DNA of 64,000 nt from positions 1,612,001-1,676,000 of the forward strand of contig NZ_CP011994.1 of the NCBI RefSeq assembly GCF_001632845.1. Reading direction: 5' to 3'. The stretch is from Ectothiorhodospira sp. BSL-9. Its GTDB lineage: Bacteria > Pseudomonadota > Gammaproteobacteria > Ectothiorhodospirales > Ectothiorhodospiraceae. Below are positions 11,495 through 20,293 of this stretch, piece by piece. Under the pieces are notes generated by a model. The model was given only the letters and a program-made list of their open reading frames with translations, made no database searches and was not told where the DNA came from. The translations under genes and the position numbers were made by a program. Numbering within the stretch: position 1 is the first letter of the stretch; every line of letters begins with the position of its first letter.

Positions 11495-12360
11495 CCCAGG
11501 CTCCCAACGCCCCCCAGCGCATCCGCAATGCCATGACCGTGGATGTGGAAGACTACTTCCAGGTCTCCGCCTTTGAGGAACACATCTCCCGGGGGAGTTG
11601 GGACGATCTGCCCTGCAGGGTGGAACAGAACGTGGATCGCATCCTGCAGCTCTTCGCAGACCAGGACGTGAAGGCCACCTTCTTTTATCTGGGTTGGGTG
11701 GCTCGCCGCTACCCGGAACTGGTGCGGCGCACCCGGGACGAGGGCCACGAGATCGCCAGCCACGGCTGGTCCCATATTCGGGCCACGGAACAGACCCAGG
11801 AGGCCTTCCGCCAGGATGTCTCCCGCACCAAGGCGCTGCTGGAGGACGTGACCGGCGACCCGGTGCAGGGCTATCGGGCCGCCAGTTACTCCATTGGTCG
11901 GGATAACCTCTGGGCCCTGGATGTCCTCCAGGACACGGGGCACCGTTACAGTTCCAGCATCTACCCCATCCGCCATGACCTCTACGGCATGCCCGAGGCC
12001 CCCCGGTTCGCCTTTTACCCCGTGGATGGCGACCTGCTGGAGGTGCCGGTGACCACCCTGGAACTGGCTGGCCAGAAATTCCCCTGCGGCGGTGGCGGCT
12101 ATTTTCGGCTCTTCCCCTATCACCTGTCCCGCTGGGCCATCCAGCGCATCAATCAGGCCGAGGGTCAGTCGGCGGTGTTCTACTTCCACCCCTGGGAGAT
12201 CGACCCGGACCAGCCCCGCCAGGAGAACATCGGTCTCAAGACCCGGGTCCGCCATTACCTCAACCTGAAGCGCACGGAATCGCGCCTCAAGCTACTGCTC
12301 AAGGACTTTCACTGGGACCGCATGGACCGCGTGTTCCTGGAGCCTGCCCCCAGCCCATGA
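11491..12360 (+). CDS. Polysaccharide deacetylase, DUF3473 type (TIGR03006-like)
   Basis: Carbohydrate esterase family 4 (NodB-fold) enzyme of 289 aa that probably removes N-acetyl groups from the nascent EPS. Visible motifs are the catalytic Asp region TVDVEDYFQVSAFEEHI, the metal-binding HEIASHGWSH and RAASYSIG. The DUF3473 tail is YFHPWEIDPDQPR to RVRHYLNLKRTESRLK. No signal peptide is seen, which suggests action on the cytoplasmic or lipid-linked intermediate. The start overlaps the ATPase gene by 4 bp and its stop overlaps the FemAB-like gene by 4 bp. Confidence 0.93.
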   Translation: MTQAPNAPQRIRNAMTVDVEDYFQVSAFEEHISRGSWDDLPCRVEQNVDRILQLFADQDVKATFFYLGWVARRYPELVRRTRDEGHEIASHGWSHIRATEQTQEAFRQDVSRTKALLEDVTGDPVQGYRAASYSIGRDNLWALDVLQDTGHRYSSSIYPIRHDLYGMPEAPRFAFYPVDGDLLEVPVTTLELAGQKFPCGGGGYFRLFPYHLSRWAIQRINQAEGQSAVFYFHPWEIDPDQPRQENIGLKTRVRHYLNLKRTESRLKLLLKDFHWDRMDRVFLEPAPSP

Positions 12361-13421
12361 CCGCACAGCCAAAGACCTCAAGCCCGCCCACGAACCTGAC
12401 CATCCGGCGCCTGGAGCCGGACATGGAATCCACCTGGGAGGCCTTCGTGGATGCCTGCCCCCATGCCACCTTCTTCCACCGGGCCGGCTGGAAACGGGTG
12501 CTGGAGCAGGCCCTGGGGCATAAGGGCTATTACCTTTATGCCGAGTCCGGGGGCCGCATCCGGGGTGTGTTGCCCCTGGGGCATGTGAAGACCCTGCTGT
12601 TCGGCAACGCCCTGATCTCCGTGCCCTTCTGTGTGTACGGTGGCGTGGCCGCCGAGGATGCCGAGGCCGAGCAGGCCCTGATCCAGGCCGCCCGGGAACT
12701 GGCCGAGGCACTTCAGGTGGACTATCTGGAACTGCGCCACCGGGAGCGGCGCCTGCCCGACTGGCCCTGCAAGGATGACCTGTACGTGACCTTCCGCAAG
12801 CCCATCGACCCGGACCCGGATGTGAACATGAAGGCCATCCCCCGCAAGCAGCGGGCCATGGTGCGCAAGGGCATCAAGCGGGAACTGGCCTCGGAGCTGG
12901 ATACGGGCATCGACCGCTTCTTCCCCATCTATGCCGACAGCGTGCGGCGCCACGGCACGCCGGTGTTCGCCCGCCGGTTCTTTCAGGCCCTGATGGATGA
13001 GTTTGGCGAGGCCGCACAGGTGACCACGGTCAGCCACGACGGACAGCCGGTCAGCAGCGTGCTGAGCTTTTATTTCCGGGACGAGGTGCTGCCGTACTAT
13101 GGCGGCGGCACCCCGGAAGCACGGGACCTGGCGGCGTTCGATTTTCTTTACTGGGAGGTGATGCGCCGGTCTGGCCAAGAGGGCTATCGCCTGTTCGACT
13201 ATGGCCGCAGCAAGCGGAGCACGGGTTCGTTCAGCTTCAAGAAGAACTGGGGCTTCGAACCTGAACCGTTGTACTACGAATACCACCTGGTGCGGGCGAA
13301 GGATGTTCCGGACATCAATCCCTTGAACCCCAAGTACCGGCTGTTCATCGCTGGCTGGAAGCGGCTGCCGTTGCCGGTGGCTAATTTATTGGGGCCGGTG
13401 ATCTCAAGGGGGCTGGGATGA
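12357..13421 (+). CDS. FemAB-like XrtA-associated protein (TIGR03019-like)
   Basis: Member of the GNAT/FemAB fold (354 aa) typical of exosortase A operons. The second half shows the FemAB/BioF2 layout: KAIPRKQRAMVRKGIKREL, then HGTPVFARRFFQALMDEFG, then YYGGGTPEARDLAAFDFLYW and FDYGRSKRSTGSFSFKKNWG. FemAB proteins transfer amino acids from aminoacyl-tRNA to peptidoglycan precursors, so an aminoacyl or acyl transfer onto the EPS precursor is plausible but not shown. Overlaps both neighbours by 4 bp. Confidence 0.9.
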   Translation: MTAQPKTSSPPTNLTIRRLEPDMESTWEAFVDACPHATFFHRAGWKRVLEQALGHKGYYLYAESGGRIRGVLPLGHVKTLLFGNALISVPFCVYGGVAAEDAEAEQALIQAARELAEALQVDYLELRHRERRLPDWPCKDDLYVTFRKPIDPDPDVNMKAIPRKQRAMVRKGIKRELASELDTGIDRFFPIYADSVRRHGTPVFARRFFQALMDEFGEAAQVTTVSHDGQPVSSVLSFYFRDEVLPYYGGGTPEARDLAAFDFLYWEVMRRSGQEGYRLFDYGRSKRSTGSFSFKKNWGFEPEPLYYEYHLVRAKDVPDINPLNPKYRLFIAGWKRLPLPVANLLGPVISRGLG

Positions 13422-14665
13422 TGGATAAGCCCCACTTGCTCTTCCTGGCCCACCGGATTCCCTATCCCCCCAACAAAGGGGACAAGATCCGCTCCTTCAA
13501 CCTGCTCAAGCACCTGGCCGGGCACTACCGGATCCATCTGGGATGCTTCGTGGACGACCCGGCGGACTGGCACTACCAGGACGACATCACCGCCTACTGC
13601 GAGGATGCCTTTCTCCATGCCCTGAACCCCCGCCTGGCCAAGTTGAAGAGCCTGCGCGGACTGCTCACCGGCCAGGCCCTCACGGAACCCTATTACGCCG
13701 ATGCCCGCATGGCCGAGTGGGTACACCGCACCCTGGACAGGGGCGACATGGATCGCGTGCTGGTCTTCTCCTCGGCCATGGCCCAGTACCTGCGGCCCGA
13801 GGACTACGCAAGGCGCCATGTGGTGGTGGACTTCGTGGATGTGGACTCCGATAAATGGCGTCAGTACGCCCCCACGCATCGGTTCCCCATGAGGCCGCTC
13901 TACCTGCGCGAATCACGCAAACTGCTGGCCTTCGAACGCCAGATTTCTGCTCGGGCCACCGCCGGGGTCTTCGTCAGCCACGAAGAGGCGGAACTGTTTC
14001 GCCAGCTGTCCCCCGAGACCGCGCGCACCACCCATGCCATCGACAATGGCGTGGACGTGGATTACTTCTCACCGGAGCAAGGCTATCCCTCTCCCTATAT
14101 TGCCGGGGACCGGCACCTGGTGTTCACCGGCGCCATGGATTACTGGGCCAATGTGGACGCCGTGCGCTGGTTTGCGGAGACGATCTTCCCAGGCATTTAC
14201 GAGCAGTGCCCCAAGGCCCGTTTCACCATCGTGGGCGCCCGCCCCAGTCCGGAGGTGACACGATTGGGAGAGATCGAGGGCGTGCATGTGACCGGGGCGG
14301 TGAAGGACGTGCGTCCTTACCTGGCCTACGCAGCGGCCGCCGTGGCGCCCCTGCGGATAGCCCGCGGGGTGCAGAACAAGGTACTGGAAGCCATGGCCAT
14401 GGCACGCCCGGTGATTGCCACCCCCCAGGCCATGGATGGCCTGCGGGTCTGTGAGGATGTGGACCCCCTGGTGGGCGAAACCCCCGAGGCCCTGCAGGCG
14501 CTGGCAGTGGCGGCCCTGACGGGGGAGATCCCGGATGATACCGGAGCGCGGAATCGGGCGTGTGTGTGCAGGCATTACAGTTGGGCGGAGCACATGGGGC
14601 GATTTGTGGATTTGCTGGAGAGTGAAAGGCCCGGGGATGAGGGGAACGGCGGGCACCATGCCTAA
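13418..14665 (+). CDS. GT4 glycosyltransferase, XrtA system (TIGR03087-like)
   Basis: Retaining GT-B glycosyltransferase of 415 aa that adds a sugar to the lipid-linked EPS unit at the inner face of the membrane. The N-terminal Rossmann domain opens with LLFLAHRIPYPPNKGDKIRS, the signature of the PEP-CTERM/EpsH1-associated subfamily. The donor-binding half has HLVFTGAMDYWANVDAVRWF and the RGVQNKVLEAMAMARPVIAT segment with the family-4 Glu pair. Overlaps the FemAB-like gene by 4 bp. The exosortase gene starts 16 bp downstream. Donor sugar unknown. Confidence 0.92.
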   Translation: MMDKPHLLFLAHRIPYPPNKGDKIRSFNLLKHLAGHYRIHLGCFVDDPADWHYQDDITAYCEDAFLHALNPRLAKLKSLRGLLTGQALTEPYYADARMAEWVHRTLDRGDMDRVLVFSSAMAQYLRPEDYARRHVVVDFVDVDSDKWRQYAPTHRFPMRPLYLRESRKLLAFERQISARATAGVFVSHEEAELFRQLSPETARTTHAIDNGVDVDYFSPEQGYPSPYIAGDRHLVFTGAMDYWANVDAVRWFAETIFPGIYEQCPKARFTIVGARPSPEVTRLGEIEGVHVTGAVKDVRPYLAYAAAAVAPLRIARGVQNKVLEAMAMARPVIATPQAMDGLRVCEDVDPLVGETPEALQALAVAALTGEIPDDTGARNRACVCRHYSWAEHMGRFVDLLESERPGDEGNGGHHA

Positions 14666-14680
14666 AACACCAGGAACACC

Positions 14681-16294
14681 ATGAACACCACTCCATCACC
14701 AACAGAAGCCCAACACGCCGCCCAGGCCCCCAGCAAGGCCAGCAAGAGTGGCCTCCCCTGGCCCCTGGCCCTGGGCCTGCTCGCCTTCACCTTCCTCGCC
14801 ATGCTGGCCCTCTACTGGCCCAGCGTGGAGCGCCTGGTGAACATCTGGGCCAGTTCCGACACCTATGCCCACGGCATGGTCATTCTCCCCCTGAGCCTCT
14901 TCCTGGCCTGGACCCAGCGCCATCGCCTGGCACAGGTGACCCCCACGCCCAGCCTCTTCGGCGCCCTGGTCATCCTCGCCCTGGGCATGGGCTGGTTCCT
15001 GGCGCGCGCCGCGGATGTCACCGTCGTGCAGACCTTCGTGGTGGTGGCCATGGTGCCCGGCCTGGTGCTGGCCATCATGGGCTGGCAGGTCTCCCGGGTG
15101 CTCATCTTCCCCCTGGCCTATCTGTTCTTCGCCTGGCCCGTGGGCAGCTTCCTGGTGCCCATCCTGCAGGACTACACCGCCTGGTTCACCGTGTGGATGC
15201 TGCGTTTCAGTGGCATCCCCACCTTCGCCGAAGGCTATTACATCAGCATCCCCGCCGGAGATTTCGTGGTGGCCGAGGTATGCAGCGGCATCCGCTACCT
15301 CATCGCCTCCGTGGCCCTGGGATTGGTGTATGCCTATCTGGTCTACCGCAGCATCTGGCGACGTCTGGCCTTCGTGGCCCTGTCCATCATCGTACCCATC
15401 GTCGCCAATGGCCTGCGCGCCTACGGCATCATCATGATCGCCCACTGGACCGACATGGAACACGCCGTGGGCGTGGATCACCTGATCTACGGCTGGCTCT
15501 TCTTTGGCGTGGTGATGTTCCTGCTGTTCTGGATAGGTACCTTCTTCCGGGACGACCATGAACCCCTGAGCACCAAAGTGGCTGGCGAGAAGGCCGCGTC
15601 GGCCGCCGGCACGGCGGTGTCCGGCACCCGCCGCCTGGCCTCTCATGCCACCCCCATCGTGGCCGTGATGGTGGCCCTCGCCCTGGCGCCTGCCAGCGAA
15701 CTCGGGCTGGATCAGCGCATGGCCAGGCTGGCCGGAGACCTGAAGCCCCTGGCGCCTGCGGTGACTCAATGGCAGGGCCCCGAGCGCCTGGAGGACCCCG
15801 CCTGGAGCCCCCGCTGGGCCGAGCCCGATGCGTTGTCCCAGGTGGTGTACACGGGCTCAACCAACGAAGTGGAACTGCACCTTTTCCACTACCACCACAA
15901 TCAACCGGGCACCGACCTGATCCGCTACGACAACCGCATCTTCGATGGCGATCAATGGCGAAGGATCGCTCAAGGCAGCGCAACCGTCACCTTGCCCGAT
16001 GGGGGGCAGCGCCCGGTGCGCGAGACCCTCCTGCGTGGCCGGGGAGGGCAGGACCGTGTGGTTTGGCACTGGTATCAGGTGGCAGGTCACACCACGGTGC
16101 GCCCCATCGAGGTGAAACTTCTGGAAGCCTGGGCTCGCCTCTCCGGCCATCGTGACGGCTCGATGCTCGTGGCGGTGAGTGCCGAGTTCCAGGTCTCACC
16201 CGATGAGGCGCGTGAGGTGCTGGCCGCCTTCCTGGAGCAGGCACCGCGCCGTGTCGATGTGGGCGAACGCAAGGCCCAAGCTGTCCATGACTGA
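14681..16294 (+). CDS. xrtA: Exosortase A with EpsI domain
   Basis: Polytopic inner-membrane cysteine transpeptidase/protease that recognises PEP-CTERM tails. Residues about 30-290 carry eight or so hydrophobic segments and the conserved triad: Cys201 (VAEVCSGIRYL), Arg246 (NGLRAYGI) and His267 (VDHLIYG). The C-terminal part (about 330-537) is the EpsI domain typical of XrtA and of methanolan EpsH/EpsI systems; here the two are fused. Total 537 aa. The final bases overlap the next glycosyltransferase start by 8 bp. A matching PEP-CTERM substrate is encoded at 62766-63509. Confidence 0.95.
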   Translation: MNTTPSPTEAQHAAQAPSKASKSGLPWPLALGLLAFTFLAMLALYWPSVERLVNIWASSDTYAHGMVILPLSLFLAWTQRHRLAQVTPTPSLFGALVILALGMGWFLARAADVTVVQTFVVVAMVPGLVLAIMGWQVSRVLIFPLAYLFFAWPVGSFLVPILQDYTAWFTVWMLRFSGIPTFAEGYYISIPAGDFVVAEVCSGIRYLIASVALGLVYAYLVYRSIWRRLAFVALSIIVPIVANGLRAYGIIMIAHWTDMEHAVGVDHLIYGWLFFGVVMFLLFWIGTFFRDDHEPLSTKVAGEKAASAAGTAVSGTRRLASHATPIVAVMVALALAPASELGLDQRMARLAGDLKPLAPAVTQWQGPERLEDPAWSPRWAEPDALSQVVYTGSTNEVELHLFHYHHNQPGTDLIRYDNRIFDGDQWRRIAQGSATVTLPDGGQRPVRETLLRGRGGQDRVVWHWYQVAGHTTVRPIEVKLLEAWARLSGHRDGSMLVAVSAEFQVSPDEAREVLAAFLEQAPRRVDVGERKAQAVHD

Positions 16295-17519
16295 TCAGCC
16301 CTCCAATGTGTCCAGGCCACCCCTGGTGGCCCATATCATCCACCGTCTGGATGTGGGCGGCATGGAAAACGGCCTGGTGAACCTGATCAACCACATGCCG
16401 GCCGACCGCTATCGACATGCCATCATCTGCATGACCGGTTACACGGATTTTGCCCAGCGCATCCAACGGGACGACGTCAGCCTCCATGCCCTGAACAAGC
16501 GCGAGGGCAAGGATCTGGCCGTGCATGGCCGACTCTGGCGCCTGCTGCGTGAACTCAGGCCCGAGATCGTTCACACCCGCAACATGGCGACCCTGGAGGC
16601 TCAGGTGCCCGCCGCTCTGGCAGGCATTCGCCGCCGGGTGCATGGTGAGCACGGCTGGGATATGGGGGATCTGGATGGCTCACGCCTCAAGACCCAGCGG
16701 CTGCGTCGGCTCGTGCGGCCGCTGGTGGGGCAGTACATCGCCCTGTCCCGGCATCAGCTGGGGTATCTGGCGGACCAGATCGGGGTGCCGGCCTCACGGT
16801 TGAATCATGTGTGCAACGGGGTGGATACGGGGCGATTTCGGCCGGCGGGGATGGGTGAATCCTCAGTATCTTCCGGGGCAGGAGGTGCGATCGAGGGTCG
16901 GGGCGTTGGTCTTCGCGGCCAGGGGCCGCTCCCACGGGTGCCCAGGGAGGCATTACCGGAGGGGTTCGCGCCGGAGGGGGCCACCGTGATCGGGGCCGTG
17001 ATGCGGATGCAGGCGGTGAAGGCGCCCGAGGTTCTGGCGGAGGCCTTCATTGCGTTATGCCAGCGCCCTGAGCATGAGGGAGCGCGATTGGTGATGATCG
17101 GCGATGGCCCGAAACTGGAGGCATTGCGTGAGCGCCTGGGTGAGGCGGGCGTGCTGGATCGCACCTGGCTTCCCGGTGCCCGGGATGATGTGCCGGACCT
17201 GATGCGGGCCATGGACCTGTTCGTCGTGCCCTCGCTGGCTGAGGGCATCTGCAACACCATCCTGGAAGCCATGGCCACCGGCCTGCCCGTGACCGCCACC
17301 CACGTGGGTGGCAACCCGGACCTGGTGGAGGAGGGGCACACCGGCCGCCTGATCCCCGCCGGGAATGTTGGGGCTCTGGCAGATGCCCTGGCCGAGTATC
17401 TGGCCTCGCCGGAGACTGCGGTAGCCCATGGGGCGAATGCACGCGCCCGCGCCGAGGCATCCTTCAGCATGGATGCCATGGTTCGGGGGTATCTGGATGT
17501 TTATGATGGGCTGATGTGA
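16287..17519 (+). CDS. GT4 glycosyltransferase, XrtA system (TIGR03088-like)
   Basis: GT-B family 4 glycosyltransferase of about 410 aa. N-terminus LVAHIIHRLDVGGMENGLVNL is the signature of the exosortase-A-associated subfamily. The C-terminal half has the donor motif VPSLAEGICNTILEAMATGLP. The ATG at 16287 overlaps xrtA by 8 bp; longer in-frame starts lie inside xrtA. Odd feature: between NGVDTGRFRPAG and the core strand TVIGAVMRMQAVK there is a Gly/Pro-rich stretch of roughly 40 residues (nt about 16849-16980) longer than I expect for this linker. Sugar specificity unknown. Confidence 0.9.
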   Translation: MTDQPSNVSRPPLVAHIIHRLDVGGMENGLVNLINHMPADRYRHAIICMTGYTDFAQRIQRDDVSLHALNKREGKDLAVHGRLWRLLRELRPEIVHTRNMATLEAQVPAALAGIRRRVHGEHGWDMGDLDGSRLKTQRLRRLVRPLVGQYIALSRHQLGYLADQIGVPASRLNHVCNGVDTGRFRPAGMGESSVSSGAGGAIEGRGVGLRGQGPLPRVPREALPEGFAPEGATVIGAVMRMQAVKAPEVLAEAFIALCQRPEHEGARLVMIGDGPKLEALRERLGEAGVLDRTWLPGARDDVPDLMRAMDLFVVPSLAEGICNTILEAMATGLPVTATHVGGNPDLVEEGHTGRLIPAGNVGALADALAEYLASPETAVAHGANARARAEASFSMDAMVRGYLDVYDGLM

Positions 17520-17552
17520 GCGGTCCTCACCTCAATCAAAGAGAACAAGTTT

Positions 17553-19466
17553 ATGTGCGGCATCACAGGGATATTCGACACCCGCGAACAGCGCCCCATC
17601 GATCGGGCATTGCTGGAACGCATGAACCAGACCCAGTTCCACCGGGGCCCGGACGAGGGCGGCATCCACGTGGAACCCGGGCTGGGCCTGGCCCATCGAC
17701 GCCTGTCCATCATCGACCTTTCCAGCGGCCAACAGCCCCTGTTCAACGAGAACGGCTCCGTGGTGGTCACCTACAACGGCGAGATCTACAACTTCCCGGA
17801 GCTGACCGAAGAGCTCAAGGCCGCCGGCCACGATTTTCGCACCCATTGCGACACCGAGGTCATCGTGCACGCGTGGGAAGAATGGGGCGAGGCCTGCGTG
17901 AAACGCTTCCGGGGCATGTTTGCCTTTGCCGTGTGGGACCGGAACGTGGATACCCTGTTCATCGCCCGGGATCGCCTGGGCATCAAGCCGGTCTACTACG
18001 CCATCAGGCCCGACGGCATGCTCACCTTCGCCTCCGAGCTCAAGGCCCTCATGGCCGACCCGAACCTGCCCCGGGCCCTGGACCCGCAGGCCGTGGACGA
18101 CTACTTCGCCTACGGCTACGTTCCCGAACCGCGCACCATCTACGATGCCGTTCACAAACTCCCGCCAGGGCACACCCTGTCCATCCATCGCGGCCTGCGG
18201 GTGCCGGAACCCCGCATTTACTGGGACGTGCCGTTCCGCGACACCGGCCCCATGAGCGAGGCCGACGCCATGGAAGGGCTGGAGGAACGCCTGCGTGAGG
18301 CCGTGCGCGTGCGCCTGGTGGCCGAGGTGCCGCTGGGGGCCTTCCTCTCCGGCGGCGTGGACTCCAGTGCCGTGGTGGCCATGATGGCCGGCCTGTCATC
18401 CGACCCGGTGAAGACCTGCTCCATCGCCTTCAGCGACCCAGCCTATGACGAATCCGCCCACGCCGCCCAGGTGGCGGAGCGCTTTGGCACCAGTCATCAG
18501 GTGCGGCAGGTGGATCCGGATGATTTCGGGCTGCTGGACCGCCTGGCGGAGCTCTACGATGAGCCCTATGCCGACAGCTCGGCCCTGCCCACCTACCGGG
18601 TGTGCGAGCTGGCGCGGGAGCAGGTGACCGTAGCGCTGTCCGGCGATGGCGGGGATGAGAATCTGGCCGGCTATCGGCGCTACCGTTTCCATGTGCAGGA
18701 AGAGCGCCTGCGGTCCATGATGCCCCTGGGCCTGCGCCGTCCGCTGTTTGGCGCCCTGGCACACCTCTACCCCAAGGCCGACTGGGCGCCCCGGATGTTC
18801 CGTGCCAAGGCCACCTTCCAGGCTCTGGCCCGGGATGCCGTGGAGGGGTATTTCAACAACAACGCCATTATCCGCGACGAGCAGCGCAACCGCCTCTACA
18901 GCGAGTCCTTCCGGCGCAGCCTGCAGGGTTATCACCCAGTGGAGGTCCTGCGCTACCACGCCCAGCGCTCCCCCACGGACCACCCCCTGTCGCTGGTGCA
19001 GTACCTGGACATGAAGACCTACCTCCCCGGCGACATCCTCACCAAGGTGGACCGCGCCAGCATGGCCCACGCCCTGGAAGTGCGCGTACCGATCCTGGAC
19101 CACCCCCTGGTGGAGTGGATCTCGGGTTTGTCACCGGACATGAAGCTCAAGGGCGGGGAGGGCAAGTACATCTTCAAGAAGGCCATGGAGCCCCACCTGC
19201 CCCACGATATCCTCTACCGCCGCAAACAGGGCTTCGCCGTCCCCCTGGCCCAGTGGTTCCGCGGGCCTCTAAAACAACGCTTACAGGAAACCATCCTGGG
19301 CGACCGGCTCAGGGACTCCGGCATCTTCGACATGAACACCCTCCAGCACTTGGTAGACGCCCACGTCAGCGGCCAGCGGGACTACAGCGCCCCGCTGTGG
19401 AGTCTGTTCATGTTCGAGGCGTTCTTGCGGCGCAATGAGGGGGGAGGGAATCCGGGCGCTCAATAG
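17553..19466 (+). CDS. XrtA-associated amidotransferase 1 (asparagine synthase-like, TIGR03108-like)
   Basis: Two-domain glutamine amidotransferase of 637 aa. The N-terminal class II glutaminase begins MCGITGIFD with the nucleophile Cys2, so the domain should be active. The synthetase domain has the PP-loop SGGVDSS and the downstream SGDGGDENLAGYRRY. The family is a fixed part of exosortase A operons and probably amidates a carboxylated sugar or related EPS substituent; the true acceptor is unknown. It starts 34 bp after the glycosyltransferase and is the last gene of the core operon. Its 3' end overlaps the convergent HEPN gene by 59 bp. Confidence 0.93.
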   Translation: MCGITGIFDTREQRPIDRALLERMNQTQFHRGPDEGGIHVEPGLGLAHRRLSIIDLSSGQQPLFNENGSVVVTYNGEIYNFPELTEELKAAGHDFRTHCDTEVIVHAWEEWGEACVKRFRGMFAFAVWDRNVDTLFIARDRLGIKPVYYAIRPDGMLTFASELKALMADPNLPRALDPQAVDDYFAYGYVPEPRTIYDAVHKLPPGHTLSIHRGLRVPEPRIYWDVPFRDTGPMSEADAMEGLEERLREAVRVRLVAEVPLGAFLSGGVDSSAVVAMMAGLSSDPVKTCSIAFSDPAYDESAHAAQVAERFGTSHQVRQVDPDDFGLLDRLAELYDEPYADSSALPTYRVCELAREQVTVALSGDGGDENLAGYRRYRFHVQEERLRSMMPLGLRRPLFGALAHLYPKADWAPRMFRAKATFQALARDAVEGYFNNNAIIRDEQRNRLYSESFRRSLQGYHPVEVLRYHAQRSPTDHPLSLVQYLDMKTYLPGDILTKVDRASMAHALEVRVPILDHPLVEWISGLSPDMKLKGGEGKYIFKKAMEPHLPHDILYRRKQGFAVPLAQWFRGPLKQRLQETILGDRLRDSGIFDMNTLQHLVDAHVSGQRDYSAPLWSLFMFEAFLRRNEGGGNPGAQ

Positions 19467-19968
19467 CCCCAGGAAGTCGCTCCTCTGGCAGATTCAGGCG
19501 CGTGCGGGCATCCTGGCGCAGGCTCTCATAGGTGTCCATCAGCATCAGGGCATGATCCCTGGCCAGCAGCAGGCTCGCGGCAAACTCCGCGGGGCAGGTC
19601 ATGTATTCATGGACCATTTCGTTGCGAAGCTTCCGTGCTTCCAACCACTCCGACGTGCTGCTCAGCACCCCAAGTCGCTCAGCTCGATTCAGCACCTCAA
19701 TCTGGCTGCCTGGGGTTTCCGCCAGTGCCCTCAGCCAACGAGGCAGCAGCTTGTCGGCGATGGTGTCCTGCATTCTGGAGAATCTCGATACAAAGGCCTC
19801 GAGCCTCTCAGCCATGTCCGGTCGATCTTCCAGTTGGCGAACCCATTCCTCGGAGATGTTTTCGGTGTAAAGGCGTCGCCAACTGTAGGCCAGGTGATGT
19901 CCCTCTCGAGATACAATCTCCAGGGTGTGAAGAAAACGATCAACCGGTAAGAATTCCTCCCGACTCAT
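19408..19968 (-). CDS. HEPN-domain protein (HepT-like toxin partner)
   Basis: All-helical protein of 186 aa with the HEPN signature R-x4-H at Arg115 and His120 in ARKLRNEMVHEY. This is the catalytic motif of HepT-type RNases. The upstream gene encodes a minimal nucleotidyltransferase (overlap 4 bp), the standard MNT/HEPN toxin-antitoxin arrangement, in which MNT modifies and silences HepT. At 186 aa it is longer than the usual 110-150. The 3' end runs 59 bp into the convergent amidotransferase gene. Function inferred from motif and pairing. Confidence 0.78.
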   Translation of the reverse strand: MSREEFLPVDRFLHTLEIVSREGHHLAYSWRRLYTENISEEWVRQLEDRPDMAERLEAFVSRFSRMQDTIADKLLPRWLRALAETPGSQIEVLNRAERLGVLSSTSEWLEARKLRNEMVHEYMTCPAEFAASLLLARDHALMLMDTYESLRQDARTRLNLPEERLPGAIERPDSLPPHCAARTPRT

Positions 19969-20264
19969 AAACGTATACCTGTTTTCAGCGCCCGATCATG
20001 GATCGGCTGGCGGGGAGTGTTCGGGTCCAGCACCAGCACATCGATGGGTTGGTCGCCCAGTGCCATCTGAAGCCGCGCCACCATCCGCAGGGATTGGCGC
20101 TTTCGCTCCTCCTGGGGATGACGGCACTGGATCAGCAGGTCAATATCCCCACCGCGCAGGGAGTCGTCTACCCTTGAGCCAAACAGCCACACCTGTGCCT
20201 CGGGGCCAAACACATCCCGCGCCGTTTGCTTGATGACCCTAGTCTGATCGGTTGACAGTCGCAT
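19965..20264 (-). CDS. Minimal nucleotidyltransferase (MntA-like antitoxin)
   Basis: 99-aa nucleotidyltransferase of the pol-beta superfamily. The active-site motif is WLFGSRVDDSLRGGDIDLL, with Gly29-Ser30 and the metal-binding Asp40 and Asp42; a third acidic residue is probably in QPIDVLVLD. Such minimal nucleotidyltransferases pair with HEPN RNases and neutralise them, in studied cases by adenylylating a tyrosine of HepT. It is upstream of, and overlaps, the HEPN gene. The gene starts 30 bp from the stop of the DAHP synthase gene on the same strand, so it may be read through from it. Confidence 0.82.
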   Translation of the reverse strand: MRLSTDQTRVIKQTARDVFGPEAQVWLFGSRVDDSLRGGDIDLLIQCRHPQEERKRQSLRMVARLQMALGDQPIDVLVLDPNTPRQPIHDRALKTGIRL

Positions 20265-20293
20265 TGGCTCACTCGAAGACTCAAAACAGGCTC

